Source of the DNA: Candidatus Bathyarchaeota archaeon
GTDB taxonomy: Archaea > Thermoproteota > Bathyarchaeia > TCS64
Reading direction: 5' to 3'
Length of the DNA stretch: 12,668 nt
NCBI GenBank assembly: GCA_014729945.1
Contig: WJJC01000014.1
Coordinates: forward strand, 1 to 12,668
Made by a program: the position numbers and the translations under genes. Below, piece after piece: positions 1 to 5,546 of the stretch. A model generated the notes under the pieces. That model was not told the origin of the DNA and searched no databases. It worked only from the letters and a program-made list of their open reading frames with translations. Numbering within the stretch: position 1 is the first letter of the stretch; each line of letters opens with the position of its first letter.

Positions 1-1
1 G

Positions 2-127
2 TCTAATGTGGTTGGGCATTTGAAAAACGGTGTCTCGGAGCCCGTGCTAAAGAGGGCCTTTGAATACTGGCGCAGCATCGATAAGGAAGTCGGCGACCGT
101 ATAGCCAAAGGTGTGAAAGGCAGATGA
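2..127 (+). CDS. Catalase, C-terminal fragment (5' truncated by window edge)
   Basis: The first 41 complete codons run open from the window edge to a TGA stop. They resemble the last helices of a heme catalase: a VVGHLKNGV segment, then a helix containing FEYWRSIDKEVGDRIAKG. Many monofunctional catalases end in this form, with a 'vgHL' motif, a tyrosine-containing helix and a closing 'G.RIA.G' pattern. The family disproportionates hydrogen peroxide to water and oxygen in the cytoplasm. The heme-binding tyrosine and catalytic histidine would lie upstream, outside the window, so activity cannot be judged. A GC-rich hairpin follows the stop directly. The family call rests on a short C-terminal match recognised from memory, so it is probable rather than certain. 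Confidence 0.65.
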   Translation, partial: SNVVGHLKNGVSEPVLKRAFEYWRSIDKEVGDRIAKGVKGR

Positions 128-131
128 TTGG

Positions 132-153
132 CCCGCGGGTGCGTTCACTCGGG
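132..153 (+). terminator. GC-rich stem-loop after the catalase stop
   Basis: CCCG (132-135) can pair with CGGG (150-153), and GTG (139-141) with CAC (146-148), around a CGTT loop. A short T-rich stretch follows (about 157-165). The element starts 5 nt after the stop in otherwise AT-rich DNA. A transcript end or stabilising 3' structure is the likely role, but the stem is interrupted. Confidence 0.35.
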
Positions 154-299
154 TCTGATTTTCTCAGTTAGTAATATTTTTCATATACATATATTCCCAA
201 TCTATTACACTTGCATAGATTTTATTCTACTTCCATGTAACAATGCGTTTGCTTTTCATTCGTATATTGAAAAATTCAACTAGGATTTATTTTATCCTG

Positions 300-309
300 T
301 TTATAAATA
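300..309 (+). promoter_or_regulatory. Box A/TATA element of the rhodanese pseudogene
   Basis: The sequence TTTATAAATA is a good archaeal box A. It predicts a transcription start near 325-331, leaving a leader of about 25 nt before the ATG at 354. The preceding 128-299 interval is AT-rich and holds nothing else I can support. Confidence 0.45.
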
Positions 310-353
310 ATGCAACCTATGTAGTCTCACAATGAAAACAGATAACAATCCAT

Positions 354-1205
354 ATGGAACCGGTAAACTCAAATGGGGTATCAACAAAATACCTTAAAAA
401 CAACCTAGATAAATTTACGATTCTAGACACACAACCCAATGTACACGATTACTTTATGACACACCTCCCTGAGGCCCACTTCCTCAATGAGAGCACGCTA
501 AGAGCACCAACCCAAGGCCTACCAGCATAGTACATCACGCCAGAAATGGCGGCAAAACTATTCAACAGAGCAGGACTAGACAACGATGTCCCAGTAGTAG
601 TATATACTGCTAAAGGCGGCTTCAAGAAATGGGGCGATGGACTAGAACAATGCATGATGGCCTACTCACTCATGAGAATGGGGCACAAAGAAGTCTATCT
701 GCTAGACGGCGGAATGGACAAATGGATTAGCGAGGACCGTGAGACATCACAGGTCTTTCCCAAATACAAAGAAGGCAACTTCAAACCAGATCTACAAGAA
801 GACTACTATCTAAGTATGGAGAAAGTAAAAGACCATCTAGAGAAAGATGGCACGATTCTATTGGCTGCGAGACCGGGAAGCATGTACACGGGAGAATCAG
901 GGCCATAGATCAAGAGTGGGCATATTCCGGGTGCTGTAAATTTACCCTGGGCTAGCCTGATGACCGATAATAACAAGGCCCAGTTGAAACCAGTTGAAGA
1001 GATAAAGAGACTTGCTGAGGAAGCTGGAGCTACTGAGGATAAGACTGTGATCTGTAGCTGTGGAACTGGAAGGGAGGCTACCAACGAGTTTACTATTTTC
1101 AAGCATCTGCTAGGATACCCTAGGGTTAAGATCTATGAGGGATGCTTCACCGAGTGGTCAAGTTATCCAAATAATAAGATCGCCCAGGGCCCAAACCCCA
1201 AATAA
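354..1205 (+). pseudogene. Double-domain rhodanese (thiosulfate sulfurtransferase) with two in-frame amber codons
   Basis: A single reading frame from ATG 354 to TAA 1203-1205 (284 codons) is interrupted only by TAG at 528-530 and TAG at 906-908. It encodes a full-length two-domain sulfurtransferase, near the usual size of about 280 aa. The N-terminal domain includes a VVVYTAKG strand and a GDGLEQCMMAYSLMRMGH helix, with no catalytic Cys in its loop. The C-terminal domain keeps the [11 protein letters not shown] motif and the catalytic loop CSCGTGREA (active Cys about residue 236). The first amber lies between GLPA and YITPEM; the second lies between GP and IKSGHIPGA, where my recollection of the family is a Trp. 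The usual Asp of the 'LLDAR' strand is Ala (codon 864-866). No frameshift or deletion accompanies the stops, which points to recent decay. Amber suppression or pyrrolysine readthrough is the alternative. The 5' part is A/C-rich and the 3' part G/T-rich. Active members transfer sulfane sulfur from thiosulfate or similar donors to thiols or cyanide. Confidence 0.75.
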
Positions 1206-1212
1206 TTTTTTT
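1206..1212 (+). terminator. T7 tract directly after the rhodanese stop
   Basis: Seven consecutive T residues abut the TAA and are followed by seven A residues. Archaeal RNA polymerase terminates on U-tracts without needing a stem, so this is a plausible transcript end. Confidence 0.45.
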
Positions 1213-1310
1213 AAAAAAACTATAATTTCAGATATATCTTTCATGTAACAGGTAGGTTGAATTTCTCGCAGTATAACAAAGTATGATATTCTATTTAATT
1301 AATTAGTTAG

Positions 1311-1322
1311 CATATTATTTTA
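1311..1322 (+). promoter_or_regulatory. Possible box A of the methyltransferase gene
   Basis: An AT-rich element, CATATTATTTTA, is centred about 25 nt before the ATG at 1341. That distance would give a leaderless transcript. No Shine-Dalgarno precedes the ATG. Alternative T/A-rich elements lie at about 1288-1300, so the exact box is uncertain. Confidence 0.35.
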
Positions 1323-1340
1323 CGGTTTCAATGATTTTCT

Positions 1341-1889
1341 ATGTCAAACTATGATAAACACTACGAGCAACCATTCTATTTTGGACAACCATGCCCCGAA
1401 CTCGTTTCATTCTTTCAAAACTATGAACCAAAAGGACACGTACTAGACCTTGGTTGTGGACAAGGAAGAGACTCCCTTGCCTTAGTAAGAATGGGGTATA
1501 AAGTAACAGGTGTTGATGTTTCAAAAGTTGGAATATCAGACATGGTTGAGACTGCGAAAAGTGAAGGATTGAATCTTGTTGGCGTTGTTGCAGATATGTA
1601 TGAGTATATGATTGATGATGATGTGGATATTGTCTTACTTGACAGTATGGTTCATTTTTACAAGCGGGATCGGGTAAAGGAGATAGGGTTTCTTTGGAGT
1701 GTTATGAAGGAGCTAAGGATTGGTGGTGTTTTATGTGTGATTGTTTGGGAGTCTAAGAGGATTGAAGCTGAGCTTGAAAACACTTTTAGTAATTCTTCTA
1801 TAGATTGGGTTTCTTTGTTTGATGGTTTGATAGATTACCCTGATAAGGATATGAAGATGAGAATGATTATCAATAGAAAAACAGGATAA
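1341..1889 (+). CDS. Class I SAM-dependent methyltransferase (small, TehB-like)
   Basis: The 182-aa product is a single Rossmann-type methyltransferase domain. Motif I is VLDLGCGQGRDSLAL (residues about 34-48), which binds the SAM methionine and adenosine. An acidic residue ends strand 2 in VTGVDVS (D59, ribose contact). VVADMYEY (about 82-89) fits the adenine-contact region, and DIVLLDSMVHF (about 96-106) fits motif IV. The N-terminal YDKHYEQPFYFGQPCPELV segment resembles small TehB-like methyltransferases, which act on small molecules, metalloids or unknown substrates; the substrate cannot be read from sequence. The protein has no membrane segment and should be cytosolic. ATG 1341 is the first start with a box A at a leaderless distance. 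Roughly the first 150 nt are A/C-rich; beyond about 1500 the sense strand becomes strongly G/T-rich. It appears monocistronic and is followed by a long hairpin. Confidence 0.85.
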   Translation: MSNYDKHYEQPFYFGQPCPELVSFFQNYEPKGHVLDLGCGQGRDSLALVRMGYKVTGVDVSKVGISDMVETAKSEGLNLVGVVADMYEYMIDDDVDIVLLDSMVHFYKRDRVKEIGFLWSVMKELRIGGVLCVIVWESKRIEAELENTFSNSSIDWVSLFDGLIDYPDKDMKMRMIINRKTG

Positions 1890-1895
1890 ACCGCT

Positions 1896-1942
1896 TTTCA
1901 CGTAACAAGCATATTGGGTTTTACTCCAATCTACGAGTGAAA
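1896..1942 (+). other. Long imperfect RNA hairpin downstream of the methyltransferase
   Basis: Three nested pairings share one axis: TTTCA (1896-1900) with TGAAA (1938-1942), CGTA (1901-1904) with TACG (1932-1935), and ATTGG (1913-1917) with CCAAT (1926-1930). A 2-nt bulge and an 8-nt internal loop separate them, and the loop is GTTTTACT. It begins 6 nt after the TAA stop. A smaller hairpin, GTGC/GCAC (1952-1955 with 1964-1967), follows. It may be a 3'UTR structure, a terminator or part of a small RNA. Confidence 0.35.
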
Positions 1943-2167
1943 TGATTACGCGTGCGCATTTGTGCACCATCTCTTTCCATTGCTTTATGTTGCTCATTGT
2001 ATTATGCGCCTGTTTGGGGTGTTCTGGGTGGTTGGTTGGCAGGTAGTGCCTCATGGGGTGTAATACAATAGAGAAGGGTTCCTAGGGCTAGTTTTGGGCT
2101 AAAAATATTCTCAATGTAACATAAGCACCTTTTGTTGCATCCAGTGGGGGTAGTGTTTTTTTGGTGG
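1943..2167. other. Intergenic DNA without a supported gene
   Basis: The stretch before the AbiE promoter holds no supported gene. Its + strand is G/T-rich, including one copy of a 12-bp word (TGTTTGGGGTGT at 2011-2022) that recurs at 3832-3843 and 11231-11242. The upstream part of the long frame running into the AbiEi gene (from about 2132) overlaps the box A and is probably not translated. Confidence 0.4.
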
Positions 2168-2176
2168 GTATATAAC
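2168..2176 (+). promoter_or_regulatory. Box A/TATA element of the abiE-like operon
   Basis: GTATATAAC is a strong archaeal box A, centred near 2172. It places transcription initiation at about 2196-2200, at the half-site array described next. This position also argues against the very upstream TTG/GTG starts (2132-2153), which would lie 5' of the promoter. Confidence 0.6.
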
Positions 2177-2185
2177 CAGATAGAA

Positions 2186-2224
2186 TTTTCGGTAAAAACC
2201 GAGAATCTCGGTAAAAAACGAAAA
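2186..2224 (+). promoter_or_regulatory. Putative autoregulatory operator: four alternating half-sites
   Basis: Half-sites alternate in orientation at near-helical spacing: TCGGT (2189-2193), ACCGA (2198-2202), TCGGT (2208-2212) and a degenerate AACGA (2217-2221), starting 9, 10 and 9 bp apart. The centre forms a perfect 7-bp dyad, ACCGAGA-A-TCTCGGT (2198-2212). Outer TTTTCG (2186-2191) and CGAAAA (2219-2224) share the same axis at 2205. The block lies just downstream of box A, over the predicted start site, so a bound protein would block initiation. Bacterial AbiEi antitoxins are known to bind inverted repeats in their own promoter; that the AbiEi-like product binds here is an inference. Confidence 0.6.
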
Positions 2225-2257
2225 TCATATAATTGGGGTAGAAGACAACAATACAGG

Positions 2258-2881
2258 TTGAACCTCAAAGCAAAAAAATCATACCAAGTAGCAAAATATC
2301 TACTACTACATCAAGTCACTAGCCAGACAGAGGTCTCACAATCCACCAACGTAGCCATAGGCTACGTAAACGAGGTTCTACACTACCTATCAGACTTGGA
2401 TATAGTAAAAATCGAATACGGAAAAACCAGACTACAAAACTATGCTAAACTACTTGAAAAAATAAGCATGGACAGGCCTATGAAAAAACTTGTACAAAAA
2501 ACCATCAAACTACCAACATCAACAATAAAAGAAACAGAAAACACCCTACATCATTACTGCATTAGAAATCAAATACAATACGCATTCACAGGTTACAGCG
2601 CCCTAAGGCACCTCTACGAGTACCATATCAACTATCCCACAGTACAAATCTATACTAACAACCTAACCACTTTATTAAATATCGAACAAGGAGAAGGTGT
2701 CGTACCCATAGTCATCCTCAAACCCGACCGCCTCGACATAATGAAAAACAAAACAATAATCCACGACATACATATCTGCGACAAAATACAGGTAATAATC
2801 GACCTCTACTCAAGCGGAGTAGGCAGAGACGCCGCAATAAAATACTACAGGGCCACAATATGGAAACAAGAAACCTACTAG
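2258..2881 (+). CDS. AbiEi-like winged-helix antitoxin/transcriptional regulator
   Basis: From TTG 2258 the product is 207 aa. Residues about 8-60 form a winged-helix pattern (KSYQVAKYLLLH, then a recognition-helix segment NVAIGYVNEVLHYLSDL and a wing-like IVKIEYGKTRLQNYA). Residues about 100-205 resemble the AbiEi C-terminal domain: YAFTGYSALRHLYEY, a VPIVILKPD strand, and CDKIQVIIDLYSSGVGRDAAIKYY. In type IV systems AbiEi represses its own operon and antagonises the AbiEii nucleotidyltransferase without forming a stable complex. The frame is open upstream to TTG 2132, but the box A at 2168 and the operator at 2186-2224 make 2258 the better start; it has no clear Shine-Dalgarno. The stop is TAG, and the gene overlaps the downstream gene by 22 bp, implying translational coupling. 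The whole gene is A/C-rich on the sense strand. An orphan regulator is the alternative, but the partner makes AbiEi the best call. Confidence 0.7.
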   Translation: MNLKAKKSYQVAKYLLLHQVTSQTEVSQSTNVAIGYVNEVLHYLSDLDIVKIEYGKTRLQNYAKLLEKISMDRPMKKLVQKTIKLPTSTIKETENTLHHYCIRNQIQYAFTGYSALRHLYEYHINYPTVQIYTNNLTTLLNIEQGEGVVPIVILKPDRLDIMKNKTIIHDIHICDKIQVIIDLYSSGVGRDAAIKYYRATIWKQETY

Positions 2882-3657
2882 CAGAACACAGCTACCAAGA
2901 GCTACAAGACCTATTATTATGGTTCCACCACCAAGGACCCATCCCAATAATAATCGGAGGCTGGGCAGTCTACCTCTATAACCCCTACCTAGGATCTGTA
3001 GACATTGACCTTGTTGGTCCTAGTATGGGTGGGTTATTTGACGCGACATTAGAGGGCTTTGAAAGAGAAAGAGACTATCAAGCGGTAACCACTGGACCAG
3101 CCTATCTAGGAACCTCCTTCCGTAAACCAATCTACAGAGATGAACTTGTAGTAGGTTACATGGAGATTGATGCATGTACCTACGAAAACGATCCCAAGGT
3201 TTTCCATGAAGACCCTGCGAAGGTTCTTCCATATTCGCTGTGTGGGCGACCCGGGTTCTTAACCGAGGTATCCCTTGGGCAGAATCTTGAAGCAAGAATA
3301 CCCGTAAAGTCACTATTGTTTCTATATAAACTCAAAGCATTAAGGGATCGACAGTATGACCTTGAAGTCGGTAGGGCTGTGCTTGGAACCGAGCGTGTTG
3401 CTTGGCTTGAGGCAAAGATAGTCAAAGATGGATCTGACCTGATTAGTCTCCTTGATCCTAAACCAGTTAATGCTGTTGTAGAGCAAATACTTGATCCTCA
3501 AATAGTGAAGGAATTAATTGATGAATTCGACTTGGGGTTCTGTCATAAGAGTATTGACTCGTTACCAGATTTGGTGAATTCCTGTGCTCAGTACAGGAAC
3601 ATTGATCCGTCCCGGGTTAGAAGTTGGACCTCATTACTGTTAGAGCAAATACAATAA
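2860..3657 (+). CDS. AbiEii-like nucleotidyltransferase (type IV toxin candidate)
   Basis: The 265-aa product has the minimal nucleotidyltransferase fold. IIIGGWAVYLYNPYLGSVDIDLV (residues about 30-52) carries the GG signature and the metal-binding D48-x-D50. The third carboxylate is probably D104 in GYMEID. A later block, PVKSLLFLYKLKALRDRQYDL (about 148-168), matches the K-L-x-A-L-R-D-R/YDL element typical of AbiEii-type proteins. Members of this superfamily transfer nucleotides to an acceptor; characterised AbiEii/MenA-type toxins block growth, in the MenA case by modifying tRNA. The target here is unknown. ATG 2860 lies inside the regulator's 3' end (22-bp overlap), the usual antitoxin-toxin order. 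The 5' end is A/C-rich and the sequence turns G/T-rich from about 3000. All expected catalytic acids are present, so the toxin looks intact. A non-toxic housekeeping nucleotidyltransferase is a less likely alternative. Confidence 0.72.
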   Translation: METRNLLAEHSYQELQDLLLWFHHQGPIPIIIGGWAVYLYNPYLGSVDIDLVGPSMGGLFDATLEGFERERDYQAVTTGPAYLGTSFRKPIYRDELVVGYMEIDACTYENDPKVFHEDPAKVLPYSLCGRPGFLTEVSLGQNLEARIPVKSLLFLYKLKALRDRQYDLEVGRAVLGTERVAWLEAKIVKDGSDLISLLDPKPVNAVVEQILDPQIVKELIDEFDLGFCHKSIDSLPDLVNSCAQYRNIDPSRVRSWTSLLLEQIQ

Positions 3658-3746
3658 CACTCAATGGGTTTTCATACCCGTATATTATCGTGTTCTGTTG
3701 GTGTGTAGTGTATTGGGTGGATGGGGTTTAGTTAGGAGTTCTGTGT

Positions 3747-3917
3747 TTATGTGGGCTTGCTGGTTTTTTCTTTGGTGTATATGGCGACCATGCCTGGGTT
3801 GTTTGATGTTGCTGTTGCGTATCTGCATAGTTGTTTGGGGTGTTTCTTCGTATAGTTCTTGCAAAATTCTTCGGTTTTTTCTTTCTTTACTTCTTTGAGG
3901 TACTTCCATTTATCCAT
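3747..3917 (-). CDS. Hypothetical 56-aa basic protein (small gene candidate)
   Basis: ATG (3917-3915) to TAA (3749-3747) encodes 56 aa rich in Lys, Glu and Thr. It begins MDKWKYLKEVKKEKTEEF and contains KKHPKQLCRYATATSNNPG. The charged, amphipathic N-terminus is not what random translation of this DNA would usually give. A box A-like element (AGTATTTATCC on the minus strand, about 3939-3949) sits about 27 nt upstream, the leaderless spacing used elsewhere in the window. I recognise no domain; two Cys residues are not in a zinc-ribbon arrangement. Part of the gene carries the 23-bp word repeated at 11220-11242. It may be a real small gene or a decayed one. Confidence 0.4.
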   Translation of the reverse strand: MDKWKYLKEVKKEKTEEFCKNYTKKHPKQLCRYATATSNNPGMVAIYTKEKTSKPT

Positions 3918-3939
3918 GATATATGATATGTAGTGTAAG

Positions 3940-3948
3940 GATAAATAC
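3940..3948. promoter_or_regulatory. Possible shared box A between two tiny divergent ORFs
   Basis: GATAAATAC on the + strand (GTATTTATC on the minus) lies about 26-27 nt from both the minus-strand ATG at 3917 and the plus-strand ATG at 3970. It could serve either direction. This rests on spacing and composition only. Confidence 0.3.
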
Positions 3949-3969
3949 TGTATGGTAGTATAACCCAGG

Positions 3970-4092
3970 ATGGAGCTGTATTTCGATGATCCACTTGAGC
4001 TATGGGTTATTGGCTTGATGTGCAGGATTCTTGTCCCGGTGTCTCAGAGTATGGATTATTGGGATGTATACAAGTGTTATTGGTCTAAATAG
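3970..4092 (+). CDS. Tiny ORF of 40 aa, uncertain
   Basis: ATG 3970 to TAG 4090-4092 encodes a 40-residue peptide starting MELYFDDPLELWVIGL, with several Trp and two Cys residues. An AT-rich box at about 3941-3947 has leaderless spacing. I recognise no family. Its length, and the gene-poor, G/T-rich surroundings, make it only a candidate; it could be a remnant of a longer gene. The remaining 4093-4211 interval shows nothing I can support. Confidence 0.2.
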   Translation: MELYFDDPLELWVIGLMCRILVPVSQSMDYWDVYKCYWSK

Positions 4093-4211
4093 GGCTCCGG
4101 GTTAGGATGATTCCTTCTACTCTTTGTGTCTGATGGTGGTTGCCTGTGATTAGGTAAAGCGTCTCGCACAAAGTCGGGTTATGGATGGTCTTGAATCGAA
4201 CTAGCGTGTTT

Positions 4212-4931
4212 TCACCATCGGCCTTTTGAGCCTCCGCCGCCGCTTCTGCCTCCCCCACCTAAGCCACCCGTTAGAAGATAACGGGCTATGATTGATATGA
4301 CAAGTAAAACTAGGATTATTATCGCGTAATCTCCGCCTGATCCTAGGAGCCACCACACAAGTGTCAGCGGGTCTTCCAGGAGAATATCGAATAGACTTGG
4401 ATCAGGAGGTTCATTTTTTACAGGATCGAAGGCCTCCAAGTCGTAGCCCATTTCCTCTCCTATGGTTGCTATGGTGATGAATAAACCCGTATAATACTCA
4501 TCTTCTTGAAAATACGGGGTTATGACCTCTCGACCTATTCTGCCTGATTCACTATCCGTTAGATACCCTTCGGCTCCGTACCCGGTTTCAAATGCCCATT
4601 CTCTTTCTTTAAACGCGATTAGTATCAATACGCCATTGTCTTTTCCCTCTTTACCTATGCCGACTATGTTGTCGAGGGTTTTCTCGTTATAGTACTCTAG
4701 TTTCGCTGCCTCAATGCTGCCTTGATAATTGTCCAGGTTTTCAAGTATTACTATGATTATCTCGTTTGTGGTGTTCATGTCTATTTGTGTGCATAGGTCT
4801 TCTAGTGCTTCGATCTCTATTTCTGTTAGTATATGTGCATAGTCGTAGACATATCCAGGTCTTTGTGCTATGCATGTAAGGCTGGGTGTTAGTATTGTGA
4901 TTAGAATTAACGCGATGAGGGGTTTTTTCAG
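4212..4931 (-). CDS. TPM-domain membrane-anchored protein with signal peptide, apparent CTG start
   Basis: Read from CTG (4931-4929), the product is 239 aa. Residues 1-22 are a signal peptide (LKKPLIALILITILTPSL, then TCIA). The TPM domain spans about 27-165, starting YVYDYAHILTEIEIEAL and including GKEGKDNGVLILIAF and ETGYGAEGYLTDSESGRI. A transmembrane helix follows at about 202-220, then a Gly-rich tail ending GGGGSKGRW. TPM domains lie outside the membrane and occur beside LemA proteins; roles proposed for the family include phosphatase or photosystem-repair activity, so function here is open. The first ATG (4778) would remove the signal peptide and the first TPM strand. A TGA lies three codons upstream of the CTG, and no ATG, GTG or TTG occurs in frame between them. 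AGGTGA lies 6 nt before the CTG, a good Shine-Dalgarno. The gene lies 10 nt after the LemA stop, in one operon. Confidence 0.85.
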   Translation of the reverse strand: MKKPLIALILITILTPSLTCIAQRPGYVYDYAHILTEIEIEALEDLCTQIDMNTTNEIIIVILENLDNYQGSIEAAKLEYYNEKTLDNIVGIGKEGKDNGVLILIAFKEREWAFETGYGAEGYLTDSESGRIGREVITPYFQEDEYYTGLFITIATIGEEMGYDLEAFDPVKNEPPDPSLFDILLEDPLTLVWWLLGSGGDYAIIILVLLVISIIARYLLTGGLGGGGRSGGGGSKGRW

Positions 4932-4945
4932 GTGTTTTCACCTAT
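4932..4945 (-). promoter_or_regulatory. Ribosome binding site overlapping the LemA stop
   Basis: On the minus strand ATAGGTGAAAACAC precedes CTG. The LemA TAG stop is embedded in the Shine-Dalgarno AGGTGA, which matches the archaeal 16S anti-SD. The arrangement supports translational coupling, and it decides the CTG start of the TPM gene. Confidence 0.65.
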
Positions 4946-5523
4946 GATGGGACATTTGGAGGCTGGTCTGTGCCTTGTCCTGCTTGGTAGTATGGTTTCT
5001 GTGTGAAGTCGAACATGTTGGCTACGATGTTCCCAGGGAACAATCTTACTTTTTTATTGTAATCTGTGACTGCTTCGTTGTATCTTTGTCTGGCTACTGC
5101 TATGCGGTTTTCTGTGCCTTCTAGTTCATCGATTAAGCCTAGTACTAGTTGGTTTCCCTGGAGTTCCGGGTAGTCTTCTACTGTTACTACTGCGAGTAGT
5201 CTGTCGTAGACATTGTCTAGGTTTTCTGATGCTGTTATCTGTTCATCTATGGGGGTGTTTAGGCTGTTTGTCCATTGGCTGCGGGCCTGTGTTATGTCTG
5301 TTAATAGTTCTTGTTCATAGTTGATGTAGAGGTTTGTCGCGTTTACTATTCTTGGGATTAGGTCGTATCTTCGTTGGTATTGTACTTGTATCTGTGCCCA
5401 CTCGTTTTCTACTTGGATCTCGGCTGATACTAGTCCGTTATAGTTTCTCCATATGATTGCCGTTGGTATGATTATTACAGCTGTGATTATTCCGACTACT
5501 AGTAGGGTTCTATTATTGTTCAA
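4942..5523 (-). CDS. lemA: LemA family protein
   Basis: The 193-aa product has one N-terminal membrane helix (about residues 6-26) followed by a long helical domain. It shows the LemA pattern: YNGLVSAEIQVENEWAQIQV, then RRYDLIPRIVNATNLY, later YPELQGNQL, and ENRIAVARQRYNEAVTDYNK ending in FPGNIVANMF. The helical domain should lie outside the membrane, as in other LemA proteins; the biochemical function of the family is unknown. Start is TTG (5523-5521), with a box A-like ATATAAAA about 20 nt upstream, slightly close. The stop is TAG and overlaps the ribosome binding site of the TPM gene. LemA-TPM pairing is recurrent across bacteria and archaea, which supports a joint envelope role. The gene is A/C-rich throughout on its sense strand. 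Confidence 0.92.
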   Translation of the reverse strand: MNNNRTLLVVGIITAVIIIPTAIIWRNYNGLVSAEIQVENEWAQIQVQYQRRYDLIPRIVNATNLYINYEQELLTDITQARSQWTNSLNTPIDEQITASENLDNVYDRLLAVVTVEDYPELQGNQLVLGLIDELEGTENRIAVARQRYNEAVTDYNKKVRLFPGNIVANMFDFTQKPYYQAGQGTDQPPNVPS

Positions 5524-5537
5524 TGGTTTACAACTCG

Positions 5538-5546
5538 TTTTATATT
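5538..5546 (-). promoter_or_regulatory. Box A/TATA element of the lemA operon
   Basis: AATATAAAA on the minus strand lies 15-23 nt before the TTG start. The distance to the start is a little short, so transcription may begin at or just inside the start codon. No other good box lies nearby. Confidence 0.4.

Noticed and set aside
528..908. Genome-wide reassignment of TAG to an amino acid
   Set aside because: TAG ends at least three well-bounded large genes in this window, and reading through them adds only unlike-protein tails.
2132..2257. N-terminal extension of the AbiEi-like protein from TTG 2132
   Set aside because: It would span the box A at 2168 and the half-site array; the domain match begins only after about 2258. 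Conservation of this frame would reopen the question.
2002..2268. 88-aa minus-strand frame across the AbiE promoter
   Set aside because: It runs antisense across the promoter and operator, with low-complexity composition and no start context.
3698..3898. Hydrophobic 66-aa + strand frame opposite the small minus-strand gene
   Set aside because: Its Trp/Cys/Leu-rich composition is what G/T-rich DNA yields by chance; the opposite strand gives a more protein-like product with a box A.
4140..4205. tRNA-like T-loop word (GTTCGATTC on the minus strand)
   Set aside because: The flanking bases do not form the 5-bp T-stem and no acceptor or anticodon arms are present.
4741..4941. 66-aa minus-strand frame continuing from the LemA stop
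   Set aside because: It is the +1 shadow of the TPM signal peptide and N-terminal domain and has no protein-like features.
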